NCBI GenBank assembly: GCA_910577225.1
Contig: CAJTMV010000024.1
Coordinates: forward strand, 1 to 55,828
Source: an uncultured Eubacterium sp.
Lineage (GTDB): Bacteria; Bacillota; Clostridia; Lachnospirales; Lachnospiraceae
Reading direction: 5' to 3'
Length of the DNA: 55,828 bases
The notes below the pieces were generated by a model. The model was not told the DNA's origin, searched no databases, and saw nothing but the letters and a program-made list of their open reading frames with translations. Shown one piece after another: positions 43,423-52,343 of the stretch (its first letter is position 1; every line of letters starts with the position of its first letter). Position numbers and translations under genes: made by a program.

Positions 43423-44619
43423 ATGAAATATGGAGTATTGATGCATAAGACGACCATGAATCTGGGCGATGACATACAGGCGTACGCTTCTGCACAGTTT
43501 TTACCACACATCGACTATATGGTAGAAAGGGAAAATATCGATTCGTTCCAGTCAGAAGGCAACGAGCCGGTCGGCGTGATTATGAGCGCCTGGTGGATGT
43601 GGCAGAAATGGAACTGGCCGCCGGCAGAATGTATTGTGCCAAAACTGGTCAGCATGCATATGAACAATTATACGATTTACCGAAAAGCGTCCCCGATTCA
43701 GGACGAATGGCTGCAGGAAATCGGCGGCGAATTTTTCCGTGCCAACGGGCCGGTTGGGTGCAGAGATCAGACGACGCTGGACTTTTTTACCGAACGGGGA
43801 TTTGACTGTTATTTCAGCGGATGTATTACGCTGACGCTTCCAAAGCAGAAAAAGACGGCGGATGCGGGCACTTATGTCTGTCTGGTGGATTTAAAACCGG
43901 AGCTGGAAGCGGCTGCGAGAGAATGGTTAAAAGACAGCGGGCTGGAAATTCGAGTGATGACCCATCATTGTGATTATCGAAAATCCAACGCGACGATGGA
44001 GGAGCGGTTTCAGGCTGTGGAAGATACCTTAACGCAGTATCAGAACGCCAGATTTGTCGTGACAAGAAGACTGCATGTATCGCTGCCGTGTCTGGCGATG
44101 GAGACGCCGGTATTGTCGATTGTAAATATGAACGACGCCGGAAATACGTCAAGATGGGCGCCGTATTATAACTGGGTGAACCATATACCTGATAAAGAGT
44201 TTATAAACGGCAATATTTCTTTTGACTATCACAATCCGCCGGAAAATAAAAAGGAGCATCTGCCGACCAGAGAGGCGCTGACAGCGGAAATTTCGCAGTT
44301 TATCGAAGAGACAAAAGACTGCGCGCTGCCAATCGATCAGATAAAAAAGACGTCTTATACGGAACAGGAGGCACGTATCTGGCAGAACAAACTGATGCAC
44401 TGGACGCTGGAAAAGTGGCTGCATCAAAACCGCGGTCTGCTGGAAGAGCGCAACAAATTTAAAAAGAAAGCGGCCGTATTGGAAAAACGGCTGAAAAACC
44501 AAAACGGAGGCACGCTTCCGGAGGAAGTGGCCAAAATTCAGAAGCTGGAAAAACAGCTGGAAGACGTAACGCTCAAAGACTGGGCGAAAGCCTGCATGAA
44601 AAGGCATAAAAAGAAATAG
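43423..44619 (+). CDS. Polysaccharide pyruvyltransferase-family protein
   Basis: 398 residues. KYGVLMHKTTMNLGDDIQAYASAQFL is the family's opening G-D-D motif; GPVGCRDQTTLDFFTERGF and TRRLHVSLPCLAME are further family marks. The C-terminus is a charged coiled coil (LLEERNKFKKKAAVLEKRL…KLEKQLEDV). Members add ketal pyruvate to sugars of secondary wall polymers or are related glycan-modifying enzymes. The start at 43423 follows GGAGG by 5 bases and is preferred over the ATG at 43411, which overlaps it. Confidence 0.8.
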   Translation: MKYGVLMHKTTMNLGDDIQAYASAQFLPHIDYMVERENIDSFQSEGNEPVGVIMSAWWMWQKWNWPPAECIVPKLVSMHMNNYTIYRKASPIQDEWLQEIGGEFFRANGPVGCRDQTTLDFFTERGFDCYFSGCITLTLPKQKKTADAGTYVCLVDLKPELEAAAREWLKDSGLEIRVMTHHCDYRKSNATMEERFQAVEDTLTQYQNARFVVTRRLHVSLPCLAMETPVLSIVNMNDAGNTSRWAPYYNWVNHIPDKEFINGNISFDYHNPPENKKEHLPTREALTAEISQFIEETKDCALPIDQIKKTSYTEQEARIWQNKLMHWTLEKWLHQNRGLLEERNKFKKKAAVLEKRLKNQNGGTLPEEVAKIQKLEKQLEDVTLKDWAKACMKRHKKK

Positions 44620-44739
44620 CCTGTCGGGGAACGATTTGCGTTAACAGGATAGCTGACGCTTTTGACAGGATATTTGTATACAGGTAACAGGGAAGAGACA
44701 GGAACGGTTACGTATTTAGAATAGGAGTCAGGAAATAAA

Positions 44740-47700
44740 ATGAACAGAACAGGAATAAAAAGAACAGGCAGATGCGTAAGTCTTTTATTAGCGTTTGTAC
44801 TTGTATGTATGAGCTGCATACAGATGGATGTACTGGCAGCGGCAAAGAAGAAGCCGAAGCCGGAACCACAGCCGCATACGGCCGCATTTCGGATCATATC
44901 GACCACAGATCTGCACGGTCAGGTATCGACGACACATTATGATACCGCGAGCGAAAAGCCCGGCAGTCTGGCGCAGGCGTATACGCTGATCAAGCAGGCG
45001 CGCCAGGAAGTAGGAACACGAAATACGATGACCGTCGATACCGGAGATTCCATCTATGGTTATGCGGCTGATTATATTCTGGACAAGTCCGGGGAAGAAA
45101 CCATACAGCCGATTTACAAGGCGATGTCTCTGGTGAATTATGATGCGATCTGTCTGGGAAATCATGACTTTGACTATGGTTATAGCTATATTGACAAACA
45201 GCTGGAGCTGTCCGGACTGAAAAATAAGTGTATCGTATCCAATATTATCAAGGCCGATACCGGCGAGACGGCATGGAATGAATCAAAGATGATTTCCAAA
45301 CAGCTGAAAACAAGCAAAAATAAGTCCGTAAACGTGGAAGTCGGGGTCATTGGCATTACGATTCCGTCGATGTCTTCCTATTCAAACTGCAAAGAAGATC
45401 TGATCGCCCTGCCGATCGTAAGCTCGGTGGAAAAACAGGCGGCTTATCTGAAATCGCAGGGGGCAGATCTGGTTATCGTCATTGCGCATTCTTCTTTTGG
45501 CAGCGCAAATCCGGACAGCGACAGCGATAACGCGGTCTATGCGCTGACAAAGCTGAAAAATGTAGACGCAATTGCAGCCGGTCACGGACATAAAAATTAT
45601 CCGTCGAGCGACACCGCTTCGGCATCCTATTACAGACTGCCGAATGTAGATCGTGAAACAGGACTGATGAACGGCAAGGCCGTGACAATGATTAAAGATC
45701 ATGGCGCCGGTATCGGTGTGATCGATCTGAATCTGGAGATCAGCGACGACGGGCAGATCAGCGTCAAAGACTCTGCGGCGCAGCTTCGTATGGTTACGAA
45801 AGATACCGCGTCCAGCGATACGATTGTGCAGGCGCAGGCGCCGGAGATCGACGTTGTGAATCAGTCGCTGGAAGAAGTGGTCGCGACATTTGCAAACAAT
45901 GACCGGATCAACAGCTACTTCGCGCTGCTGGAGGACAATTACGCCATCCAGCTGGCAAACGAAGCAAAAATTCAATACGGACTGTCTTATACAGGAGGCG
46001 CGGGGAAAAATCTGTATGCGGATTATCCGGTTGTCGCTACGACCAAATATACGCTGAGCGGCAGCCAGTCGGCAGAAGACCATATCAGTCTGGACGGCAC
46101 CATTACAATGAAAGACATTTTAAATATGCAGCAGGACAACCACAATAATAATATTGTGTACTGGATCACCGGAGGCCAGCTGCGCGAGCTGCTGGAGTGG
46201 TCCGCCAGCATTTATGCGACGGCAAACGGTACGATTACGTCAGACGAAGCGCTGCAAAGGCTGCTGGAAGAAAGAGGAGCTTCTTCGATCGCCGCATCGG
46301 ACTGGCTGAATGACTGGAGTTCCTTTGCCGTATTTGACGGGATCGAGTATACGATCGACGCGACGCAGCCGGCAAGGTATACAAAGTCCGGAGAACAGAA
46401 AGACGCGTATGCGCACCGGATTTCAAAGATGACGTATAACGGACAACCGATTACAGACGATCAGAGACTCATTCTTGTAAGTCATACGATACCTGGCAAT
46501 ACGGATGCAACGGGATCGATTTCCACCCAGAAACTGCTTGGAAAATCAGACCTTGCTTATGTACATCTGGTAAAATATATTAAACAGCAGCAGGAATTCG
46601 GCAATCTTTCCGCGGATACGGATCATAACTGGGATGTGTTATTTGATACCAACCGTCCGTATATTGTGCGCTCCAGCGTATTGTCACAGCAGGATGCGGC
46701 AATGAAACAGTGGTTCCAGGGGCTTTTAAGCTCAGACGAAACGTTTGCGTACTATCTGGCTCAGTTTATTCAGGCAGGTGAAATGGAGCAGGCGGATACG
46801 ACAAAGCCGATGCTTATCGTGTCTTCCACATTTTCAGATGAGACAGACCAGCCGATAGAAATCAAAGTACAGGCAAATGACCGTTCCGGTGTCGCGCAGA
46901 TGAAGTGGAAAGCCGGACAGGAGCCTGCGGACAGCGCGGCATGGGCAGAGGCGGAAACGATTACGCGCGGCTGCTTTACAGCAGAGCAAAACGGCATTTA
47001 TTCCGTAATGGCAGAGGATAGCTTTGGCAATCGTACGGTACGATATATTAAGATATCAAATATCGATCCGAATCTGGTACAGGCGCCAACGATCAATAAG
47101 ATCAGCAATAAAGTATCCTCGATTACAGGAACAGCGAGATTCGGCACAACCGTGCATATCGATGCAAACGGTATTACTTATGAAGCAATCGTTCTCGAAG
47201 ACGGCACATACACCTGTACGATCGATCGTTTGCCGGCAGGCAGCACGGTGTCCGCTTATTGTAAGGACGAACATGGCAAGCAGAGCAAAACCGTAACGAC
47301 GACCGTATTCAAAAATGGCCCGGACGCGCCGTTTGTAAATGGAGTCGCGAACAATTCTGAGAAAGTGACCGGTTATTTTACCGGATCGTCGGCAGCTGTC
47401 GTTGCGATTGCCGGCTCAAATGTATATGTTTCGTCCGCAGACAAAGCGTTGTATGAAAAATCAGAACTGTACAGCAAATCCAGAATCGTAAATATCGTAG
47501 ACTGCTCGTTGTCCAGAAACAATTTTGAAATGACGCTGCCAATCCAAAAAGCAGGCGAATCGGTAAAATTTGTTACACTGGATAAGGCAGGAAGACGAAG
47601 CGCGACCATAACCTCCGAAGTGGCAGACGCGGCTCCGGACGTGCCGGTGATCCAGGAAGTCTGCGATGCGGAAGATTATCTGTACGGACAGGTTACCAAT

Positions 47701-48435
47701 GTGCATGAATCCGGAAAGATTACGGTTACGATGTCCGGCGGTACCTATACGGGTGAGATACAGCCTGACGGTACGTTTACCGTACAGACGAACGGCTGCC
47801 CGTCCGGAGAAGTGATTTATGTAACTGCAAGCGATGTCAAAGACGGCACTTCCAGATTCAGCGCGGCGGCATCTGTTACGGTACAGCCTTATGAAAACTA
47901 TGTAACGATGGCCGATACAAGAGTACAGACCGTCTATACAAACAGTACGCAGATTCAGGGAGATACGCTGCCGCATTACGAAGTAAACGTTGTAGTACGC
48001 GGAAAGAGCACACGCGTAACGCTTGACAGTCTGGGACAGTTCAGCTGTCCGATTACAGAAACGCTGCAGGCAGGCGAAAAGATCTACGTCATTGCAAGAA
48101 GCGGCGGAAAGATCGCAGAAGTAAGCGAACAGACAGTAACCGAATATATACCGGCAGTGATTACGCCAGAGACGCCATCCGTTCTTACCAGCGACGTAAC
48201 GATCTATACACAGCAGCTGGATGTACTGGCCAAAGAGCAGGGAACGGTTGTGATGAACATCGACGGTGTGGAATATACCGCGCAGGCAGGCGTCTACAAT
48301 CAGGCATACAACGGATATATTTACTCGCTGCAGCTGCCGCAGACATTTACAGAACAGACGATTACGATTCATTTCATCAGTGCGGCCGGCGTATCGAGCG
48401 GGTCTGTCACGGTTATGAGGACAGCGAATGTTTAA
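44740..48435 (+). CDS. Secreted 5'-nucleotidase/2',3'-cyclic phosphodiesterase with Ig-like repeats
   Basis: 1231 residues. A signal peptide (CVSLLLAFVLVCMSCIQMDVLA) precedes a calcineurin-like phosphoesterase with metal ligands in STTDLHG (57-60), VDTGDSI (100-104), LGNHDFDYG (140-143), VIVIAHSS and AAGHGHKN. A 5_nucleotid_C domain follows (about 400-650: MKDILNMQ, YTIDATQPARY). The remaining 570 residues are repeated Ig-like/beta-sandwich modules (IKVQANDRSGVAQMKWKAG, INKISNKVSSITGTARFGTTVHI, and similar). No LPXTG is seen. It would hydrolyse extracellular nucleotides or phosphodiesters. Its place inside a teichoic acid cluster suggests action on the polymer or on released CMP (inference). 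Confidence 0.88.
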   Translation: MNRTGIKRTGRCVSLLLAFVLVCMSCIQMDVLAAAKKKPKPEPQPHTAAFRIISTTDLHGQVSTTHYDTASEKPGSLAQAYTLIKQARQEVGTRNTMTVDTGDSIYGYAADYILDKSGEETIQPIYKAMSLVNYDAICLGNHDFDYGYSYIDKQLELSGLKNKCIVSNIIKADTGETAWNESKMISKQLKTSKNKSVNVEVGVIGITIPSMSSYSNCKEDLIALPIVSSVEKQAAYLKSQGADLVIVIAHSSFGSANPDSDSDNAVYALTKLKNVDAIAAGHGHKNYPSSDTASASYYRLPNVDRETGLMNGKAVTMIKDHGAGIGVIDLNLEISDDGQISVKDSAAQLRMVTKDTASSDTIVQAQAPEIDVVNQSLEEVVATFANNDRINSYFALLEDNYAIQLANEAKIQYGLSYTGGAGKNLYADYPVVATTKYTLSGSQSAEDHISLDGTITMKDILNMQQDNHNNNIVYWITGGQLRELLEWSASIYATANGTITSDEALQRLLEERGASSIAASDWLNDWSSFAVFDGIEYTIDATQPARYTKSGEQKDAYAHRISKMTYNGQPITDDQRLILVSHTIPGNTDATGSISTQKLLGKSDLAYVHLVKYIKQQQEFGNLSADTDHNWDVLFDTNRPYIVRSSVLSQQDAAMKQWFQGLLSSDETFAYYLAQFIQAGEMEQADTTKPMLIVSSTFSDETDQPIEIKVQANDRSGVAQMKWKAGQEPADSAAWAEAETITRGCFTAEQNGIYSVMAEDSFGNRTVRYIKISNIDPNLVQAPTINKISNKVSSITGTARFGTTVHIDANGITYEAIVLEDGTYTCTIDRLPAGSTVSAYCKDEHGKQSKTVTTTVFKNGPDAPFVNGVANNSEKVTGYFTGSSAAVVAIAGSNVYVSSADKALYEKSELYSKSRIVNIVDCSLSRNNFEMTLPIQKAGESVKFVTLDKAGRRSATITSEVADAAPDVPVIQEVCDAEDYLYGQVTNVHESGKITVTMSGGTYTGEIQPDGTFTVQTNGCPSGEVIYVTASDVKDGTSRFSAAASVTVQPYENYVTMADTRVQTVYTNSTQIQGDTLPHYEVNVVVRGKSTRVTLDSLGQFSCPITETLQAGEKIYVIARSGGKIAEVSEQTVTEYIPAVITPETPSVLTSDVTIYTQQLDVLAKEQGTVVMNIDGVEYTAQAGVYNQAYNGYIYSLQLPQTFTEQTITIHFISAAGVSSGSVTVMRTANV

Positions 48436-50353
48436 AAGACCTTATCGTAAGATTATTTACCGGAAAAAGGTAAAAATACTGCTCATCCAGATTGTGAACC
48501 GCAATCTGGGTGACCAGGTAATCGCAGATAATGCATCCTGGCTGGTCAGACAGGCACTGCCCCGTCTGACCGGCCGGCATTATGTGCTGCAGCACTATGA
48601 TATTCAGAGTGAAGATTATGAGCTGCTGCAGACGGCAGACCTGATTATTTTTGCAGGCGGCGGTCTGATCAAATATCAGCAGGAACAGTTCCATGTATAT
48701 GTTCCGCAGATTCTGGAATGTGCGAATGCATGCAACATACCGGTATATTTTAACTGTGTCGGTGTGGAAGGGTACGATGCCCTTGACGAACGCTGTCTGC
48801 GTCTTGCACAGACGTTAAATTTACCATGTGTGAAAGGGATAACGGTTCGTGATGACCTTGTGACGCTGCGCAAAAATTATATTACGAATCAGCAAATATT
48901 TACGGCGGCTGCCATAGATCCGGCAGTATTTATCCCGCAGGTCTATGGTATAGGCAAAGACACGCAGTCAGGTACGATCGGACTTGGCGTTGTGCGGCAT
49001 CGTATTTTTGAAGATTACGGGATTGCCGGTATTACGAGAGAATTTCAGCTGGATATGTGGCGGGGAATTGCTGTGGAGCTGGAGGCGCGCGGTTATCGGT
49101 GGCAGTTCTTTGCAAATGGTCTGCGTTCCGATTATGATTTTGCCCTGGAGATTCTGGAATCGATGGGGAGAGCGTCAGAGGCCGCAAAGCTGCTGGCCCC
49201 AAGGCCGTTGAAAAGTACGGAACTAATCGAAACGATCGCGTCTTATGCAGGCATCATAGCCTGTCGGATGCATGCCAATATTATTGCCTATGCGCTTGGT
49301 ATTGCGAGCGTCGGGCTTGTATGGAATGATAAAATGGTGTTCTGGGGAGAGCGTATCGGCTGCCCGGAACGCTTTTTAACAAGCGAACAGTTTGAACCGA
49401 AGCGAATCGTGCAGTGTCTGACGGACAGTATGGGAGCGGGAGTCCGCCCCGGCCCGGGTCAGCATGCAAAAAGCGTGCAAAGACCGCTGCGGAAGTTTGT
49501 CCGACAGTATGGAGGCATGGCGTGGAAACAATCTCGTACGGAAAAGCTGAAAAAACCGGTCTGCTGGGCAGACCGCCTCGTTGCAGCTGCACTGGGCGGA
49601 ATGGATATGCGGTATACGAATATGAACACTCCGGAGGGATTAAATCATGCGCTGGAACATGGCTTTCGGTTATTTGAGGCAGATGTCCGGCTGACGTCGG
49701 ACAAAAAGCTGGTATGTGTCAACGGATGGTCCAAAAGTACGTATGAAAAGCTGGGCGTGTGTGCGCAGCAATATCCGGACGCTATGGATTATGATACGTT
49801 TCTGTCCTGCCGAATGTACGGCACGTTTCCGACGATGGACGTAAAGCATCTGCTGCAGCGCCTGTGTCAGCAACAGGGAGACTGGAAATTAATTCTGGAT
49901 ATTGGAAAACCGAAAAAAGAAACGCTGGCAGATATGATCGGGCAGTTACAGCTTTTGGATCAGCAGGATCGTCTGAACGGCCATCTGCTGATCCGTCTGC
50001 AGAGCAAATACGATGTGGAAACCGTACAGGAAGCGGGGCTGCCGATGCAGATTATGTATTATATACCGCCGAAACAGGTGCGTGAAGAAAAAAACATCAC
50101 GCTGGACGCGATTGGGAAATACTGTAAAAAACGCGGGATTACCTGGGTATCGATGCCAAAGGAAGCGCTGGATGAAGAGGTGATGACGGCGCTGCATAAG
50201 CAGAAACTGAAATCCTGTCTGTTTTCCTATAACCGGTATACGGATGTGGCGCAGGCCATGCAGCTGGGGGTCGACTGGATTGCGACGTCATATCTGAGCG
50301 TACGGCAGCTCTCCGACTGGTATGAATCCGGATATACCATCGTGATTCGATAA
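48428..50353 (+). CDS. Fusion: pyruvyltransferase-like domain plus degenerate GDPD-like domain
   Basis: 641 residues. Residues about 15-345 form a polysaccharide pyruvyltransferase domain (ILLIQIVNRNLGDQVIADNA, LIIFAGGGLIKYQQ, YAGIIACRMHANIIAYALGI). From residue 390 a glycerophosphodiester phosphodiesterase-like barrel follows (GGMDMRYTNMNTPEGLNHALEHGFRLFEADVRLTSDKKLVC). The metal pair Glu417/Asp419 (FEADV) is kept, but the His-Arg at the start is missing and the usual His-Asp after VC is Asn432-Gly433, so hydrolysis may be lost. It overlaps the nucleotidase gene by 8 bp, so they are coupled. It could recognise glycerophosphodiester polymer instead of cutting it. Confidence 0.75.
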   Translation: MFKRPYRKIIYRKKVKILLIQIVNRNLGDQVIADNASWLVRQALPRLTGRHYVLQHYDIQSEDYELLQTADLIIFAGGGLIKYQQEQFHVYVPQILECANACNIPVYFNCVGVEGYDALDERCLRLAQTLNLPCVKGITVRDDLVTLRKNYITNQQIFTAAAIDPAVFIPQVYGIGKDTQSGTIGLGVVRHRIFEDYGIAGITREFQLDMWRGIAVELEARGYRWQFFANGLRSDYDFALEILESMGRASEAAKLLAPRPLKSTELIETIASYAGIIACRMHANIIAYALGIASVGLVWNDKMVFWGERIGCPERFLTSEQFEPKRIVQCLTDSMGAGVRPGPGQHAKSVQRPLRKFVRQYGGMAWKQSRTEKLKKPVCWADRLVAAALGGMDMRYTNMNTPEGLNHALEHGFRLFEADVRLTSDKKLVCVNGWSKSTYEKLGVCAQQYPDAMDYDTFLSCRMYGTFPTMDVKHLLQRLCQQQGDWKLILDIGKPKKETLADMIGQLQLLDQQDRLNGHLLIRLQSKYDVETVQEAGLPMQIMYYIPPKQVREEKNITLDAIGKYCKKRGITWVSMPKEALDEEVMTALHKQKLKSCLFSYNRYTDVAQAMQLGVDWIATSYLSVRQLSDWYESGYTIVIR

Positions 50354-50367
50354 AAGGACACAATATT

Positions 50368-51501
50368 ATGAAGTTAAAAACAGATTTAAAAATAATAATC
50401 AGGCAGTATCTCAAGATGGGCGTGCAGAATCTGCTGCTGCCGGTTGTCTATGAGCTGCAAAAGCCGAAGCAGATCGAACCGGGACTCGTGATATTTGCGG
50501 ACGCGCACAATGAGAAAGTACCGTCTGCGATGGCGTCGCTTGTGCGGGAAGTGAAAAGACGGAAAAATAAAAGGGTGATTGAATTTTATGACGATTATCA
50601 GAGCATTTCATTTGGACGTCTGCTAAAGCGTATGATTTGCTTTATGAAATATTATGCAAAGGCGGAATATGTCGTAATTTGCGACAATTTTTTGCCGGTT
50701 GCTTCCTGCAGGAAACGAAAAGAAACTACCGTGATTCAGCTCTGGCACGGATGCGGCGCGTTTAAAAAATTTGGATACGATACGCCGGGGGACATACCGG
50801 AATTTTATCAGGGCAACGTATTTCGCAACTATGATATTGTAACGGTGAGCGCGCCGGGGTGCGCCAGACATTTTCAAAGCGCCATGCGCCTGCCGAAAAA
50901 AGTCTTTCAGCCGCTTGGCGTCTGCCGTACAGATAAATTTTTTAAAGCGTCTTATAACCGTTCCTGCAGAGAACTGTTTGAACGGACGCATCCGCAGGCC
51001 GTTGGAAAAAAAATCGTACTTTGGGCGCCGACGTTTCGTGGGTATGCCGCAGATCCGAAGCTGGAGCAGTACGCGGATATTGTAAAAATGTGCGGCGAGC
51101 TGCCGGAGGATATTTGCGTAATCATTAAAGTACATCCGCATCTGGCAAAGAAGTATTCCTATGATAACAGCAGCCTGACAACCGACCAGCTGCTTCCGGT
51201 TACGGATTTGTTAATCACGGATTATTCTTCGATCCTGTTTGAATACAGTATTTATAAAAAGCCGATGTTATTTTATGCTCCGGATATGAAAGAATACGGC
51301 GTAGAACGCGGCTTTTATCTGGATTATCAAAAACTGCCGGGAACGATCGTTACCAGACAGGAGGAGCTTGCCGCACAGGTCGTACGGGTATTGTCCGACG
51401 CCGGAAAAGAAAGCGAAAAAACAGACGCGTTTTATCAGGCGTACATGTCAGGATGTGATGGAAAAGTTACGAAACGGCTGGCAGATCAGATGCATGCGTA
51501 A
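50368..51501 (+). CDS. CDP-alditol phosphotransferase (TagB-like)
   Basis: 377 residues of the Glyphos_transf family without the N-terminal extension of the first copy. Marks are VIQLWHGCGAFKKFG, VLWAPTFRG, CVIIKVHPHL and LLITDYSSILFEYSIYKKPMLFYAPD. The amphipathic N-terminus (IIIRQYLKMGVQNLLLPVVYEL) fits peripheral membrane binding. Short length suggests a primase-type role (adding the first alditol-phosphate) rather than a long-chain polymerase, by analogy with TagB (inference). Confidence 0.88.
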   Translation: MKLKTDLKIIIRQYLKMGVQNLLLPVVYELQKPKQIEPGLVIFADAHNEKVPSAMASLVREVKRRKNKRVIEFYDDYQSISFGRLLKRMICFMKYYAKAEYVVICDNFLPVASCRKRKETTVIQLWHGCGAFKKFGYDTPGDIPEFYQGNVFRNYDIVTVSAPGCARHFQSAMRLPKKVFQPLGVCRTDKFFKASYNRSCRELFERTHPQAVGKKIVLWAPTFRGYAADPKLEQYADIVKMCGELPEDICVIIKVHPHLAKKYSYDNSSLTTDQLLPVTDLLITDYSSILFEYSIYKKPMLFYAPDMKEYGVERGFYLDYQKLPGTIVTRQEELAAQVVRVLSDAGKESEKTDAFYQAYMSGCDGKVTKRLADQMHA

Positions 51502-51572
51502 ATCGGAAACGTATCAGGGACAGACTGGAAAAGCGTGGTTTGGGATTAAAAAAGGAATGGGATAAGAAGAGA

Positions 51573-52292
51573 ATGGATAAGGAAGATAGAAAAAATGTCT
51601 ACGGAGTAGTGCTGGCAGGCGGTGTGGGAGCGCGCATGGGGAATGTGGAAAAGCCCAAGCAGTTTATGGAAGTGGCAGGAAAGCCGATTATCGTGCTTGT
51701 ACTGGAAAAATTTGTCGTGCATCCGGGGTTTGACAAAGTGCTTGTATTATCTCCAAAACAGTGGATCCGGTATACGCAGGATCTGATACGTAAGTATATC
51801 CCGCAGCAGGAACGGGTGATCGTACTGGAGGGCGGAGATACAAGAAACGAGACAATTATGAATGCCATACGTTATCTGGAGCAGCAGGAGCTGTTAGACG
51901 AAGAGACGGTAATTGTCACGCATGATTCGGTACGTCCGTTTGTCACACATCGGATTCTGGAAGAAAATATTCTGGCAGCAAAGGAATTTGGCGCCTGTGA
52001 TACGGTCATTCCGGCGACGGATACGATCGTACAGAGCGTCTCGCATGAGATTATATCGGATATTCCGGATCGTTCGATCATGTACCAGGGACAGACGCCG
52101 CAGTCGTTCCGTGCAAAGAAGTTAAAGCGGGTCTATGAGTCGCTGACAGATCAGGAAAAAGAAATTCTGACGGATGCGTGCAAAATATTTGTAATCAAAG
52201 GGGAAGACGTGCGTCTGGTACAGGGCGAGGTGTCCAATATTAAGATTACGTATCCATATGATCTGAAGGTTGCGGAGTCTTTGATTTGCTGA
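51573..52292 (+). CDS. tarI: Ribitol-5-phosphate cytidylyltransferase-like TarI
   Basis: 239 residues. VYGVVLAGGVGARMGNVEKPKQFMEVAGKPI is the CTP-binding loop, VTHDSVRPFVT the TarI-type signature, and IMYQGQTPQSF and NIKITYPYDLKVAESL complete the fold. It would join CTP and an alditol-5-phosphate to CDP-alditol. Followed at once by a TarJ homologue, which supports CDP-ribitol. The start at 51573 is weakly supported (AAGAAGAG upstream); 51540 is an alternative. Its final 32 bp are duplicated downstream. Confidence 0.85.
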   Translation: MDKEDRKNVYGVVLAGGVGARMGNVEKPKQFMEVAGKPIIVLVLEKFVVHPGFDKVLVLSPKQWIRYTQDLIRKYIPQQERVIVLEGGDTRNETIMNAIRYLEQQELLDEETVIVTHDSVRPFVTHRILEENILAAKEFGACDTVIPATDTIVQSVSHEIISDIPDRSIMYQGQTPQSFRAKKLKRVYESLTDQEKEILTDACKIFVIKGEDVRLVQGEVSNIKITYPYDLKVAESLIC

Positions 52293-52335
52293 ATTAGAAG
52301 AGAGCGGAGTCTTTGATTTGCTGAATTAGGAGAAA
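52272..52335 (+). repeat. 32-bp tandem duplication of the tarI 3' end
   Basis: GCGGAGTCTTTGATTTGCTG begins both at 52272 (last codons and stop of tarI) and at 52304. The second copy differs at its end (GGAGAAA for GAAGAGA), producing the AGGAG that serves tarJ. Confidence 0.95.
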
Positions 52336-52343
52336 AATGTATT

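Noticed and set aside
47461..48372. Minus-strand open frame of 303 codons
   Set aside because: It lies entirely within the nucleotidase gene on the other strand, is Cys/Arg/His-rich without domain logic and has no ribosome site. The same holds for 45382-46083, 15600-16538 and 24724-25176.
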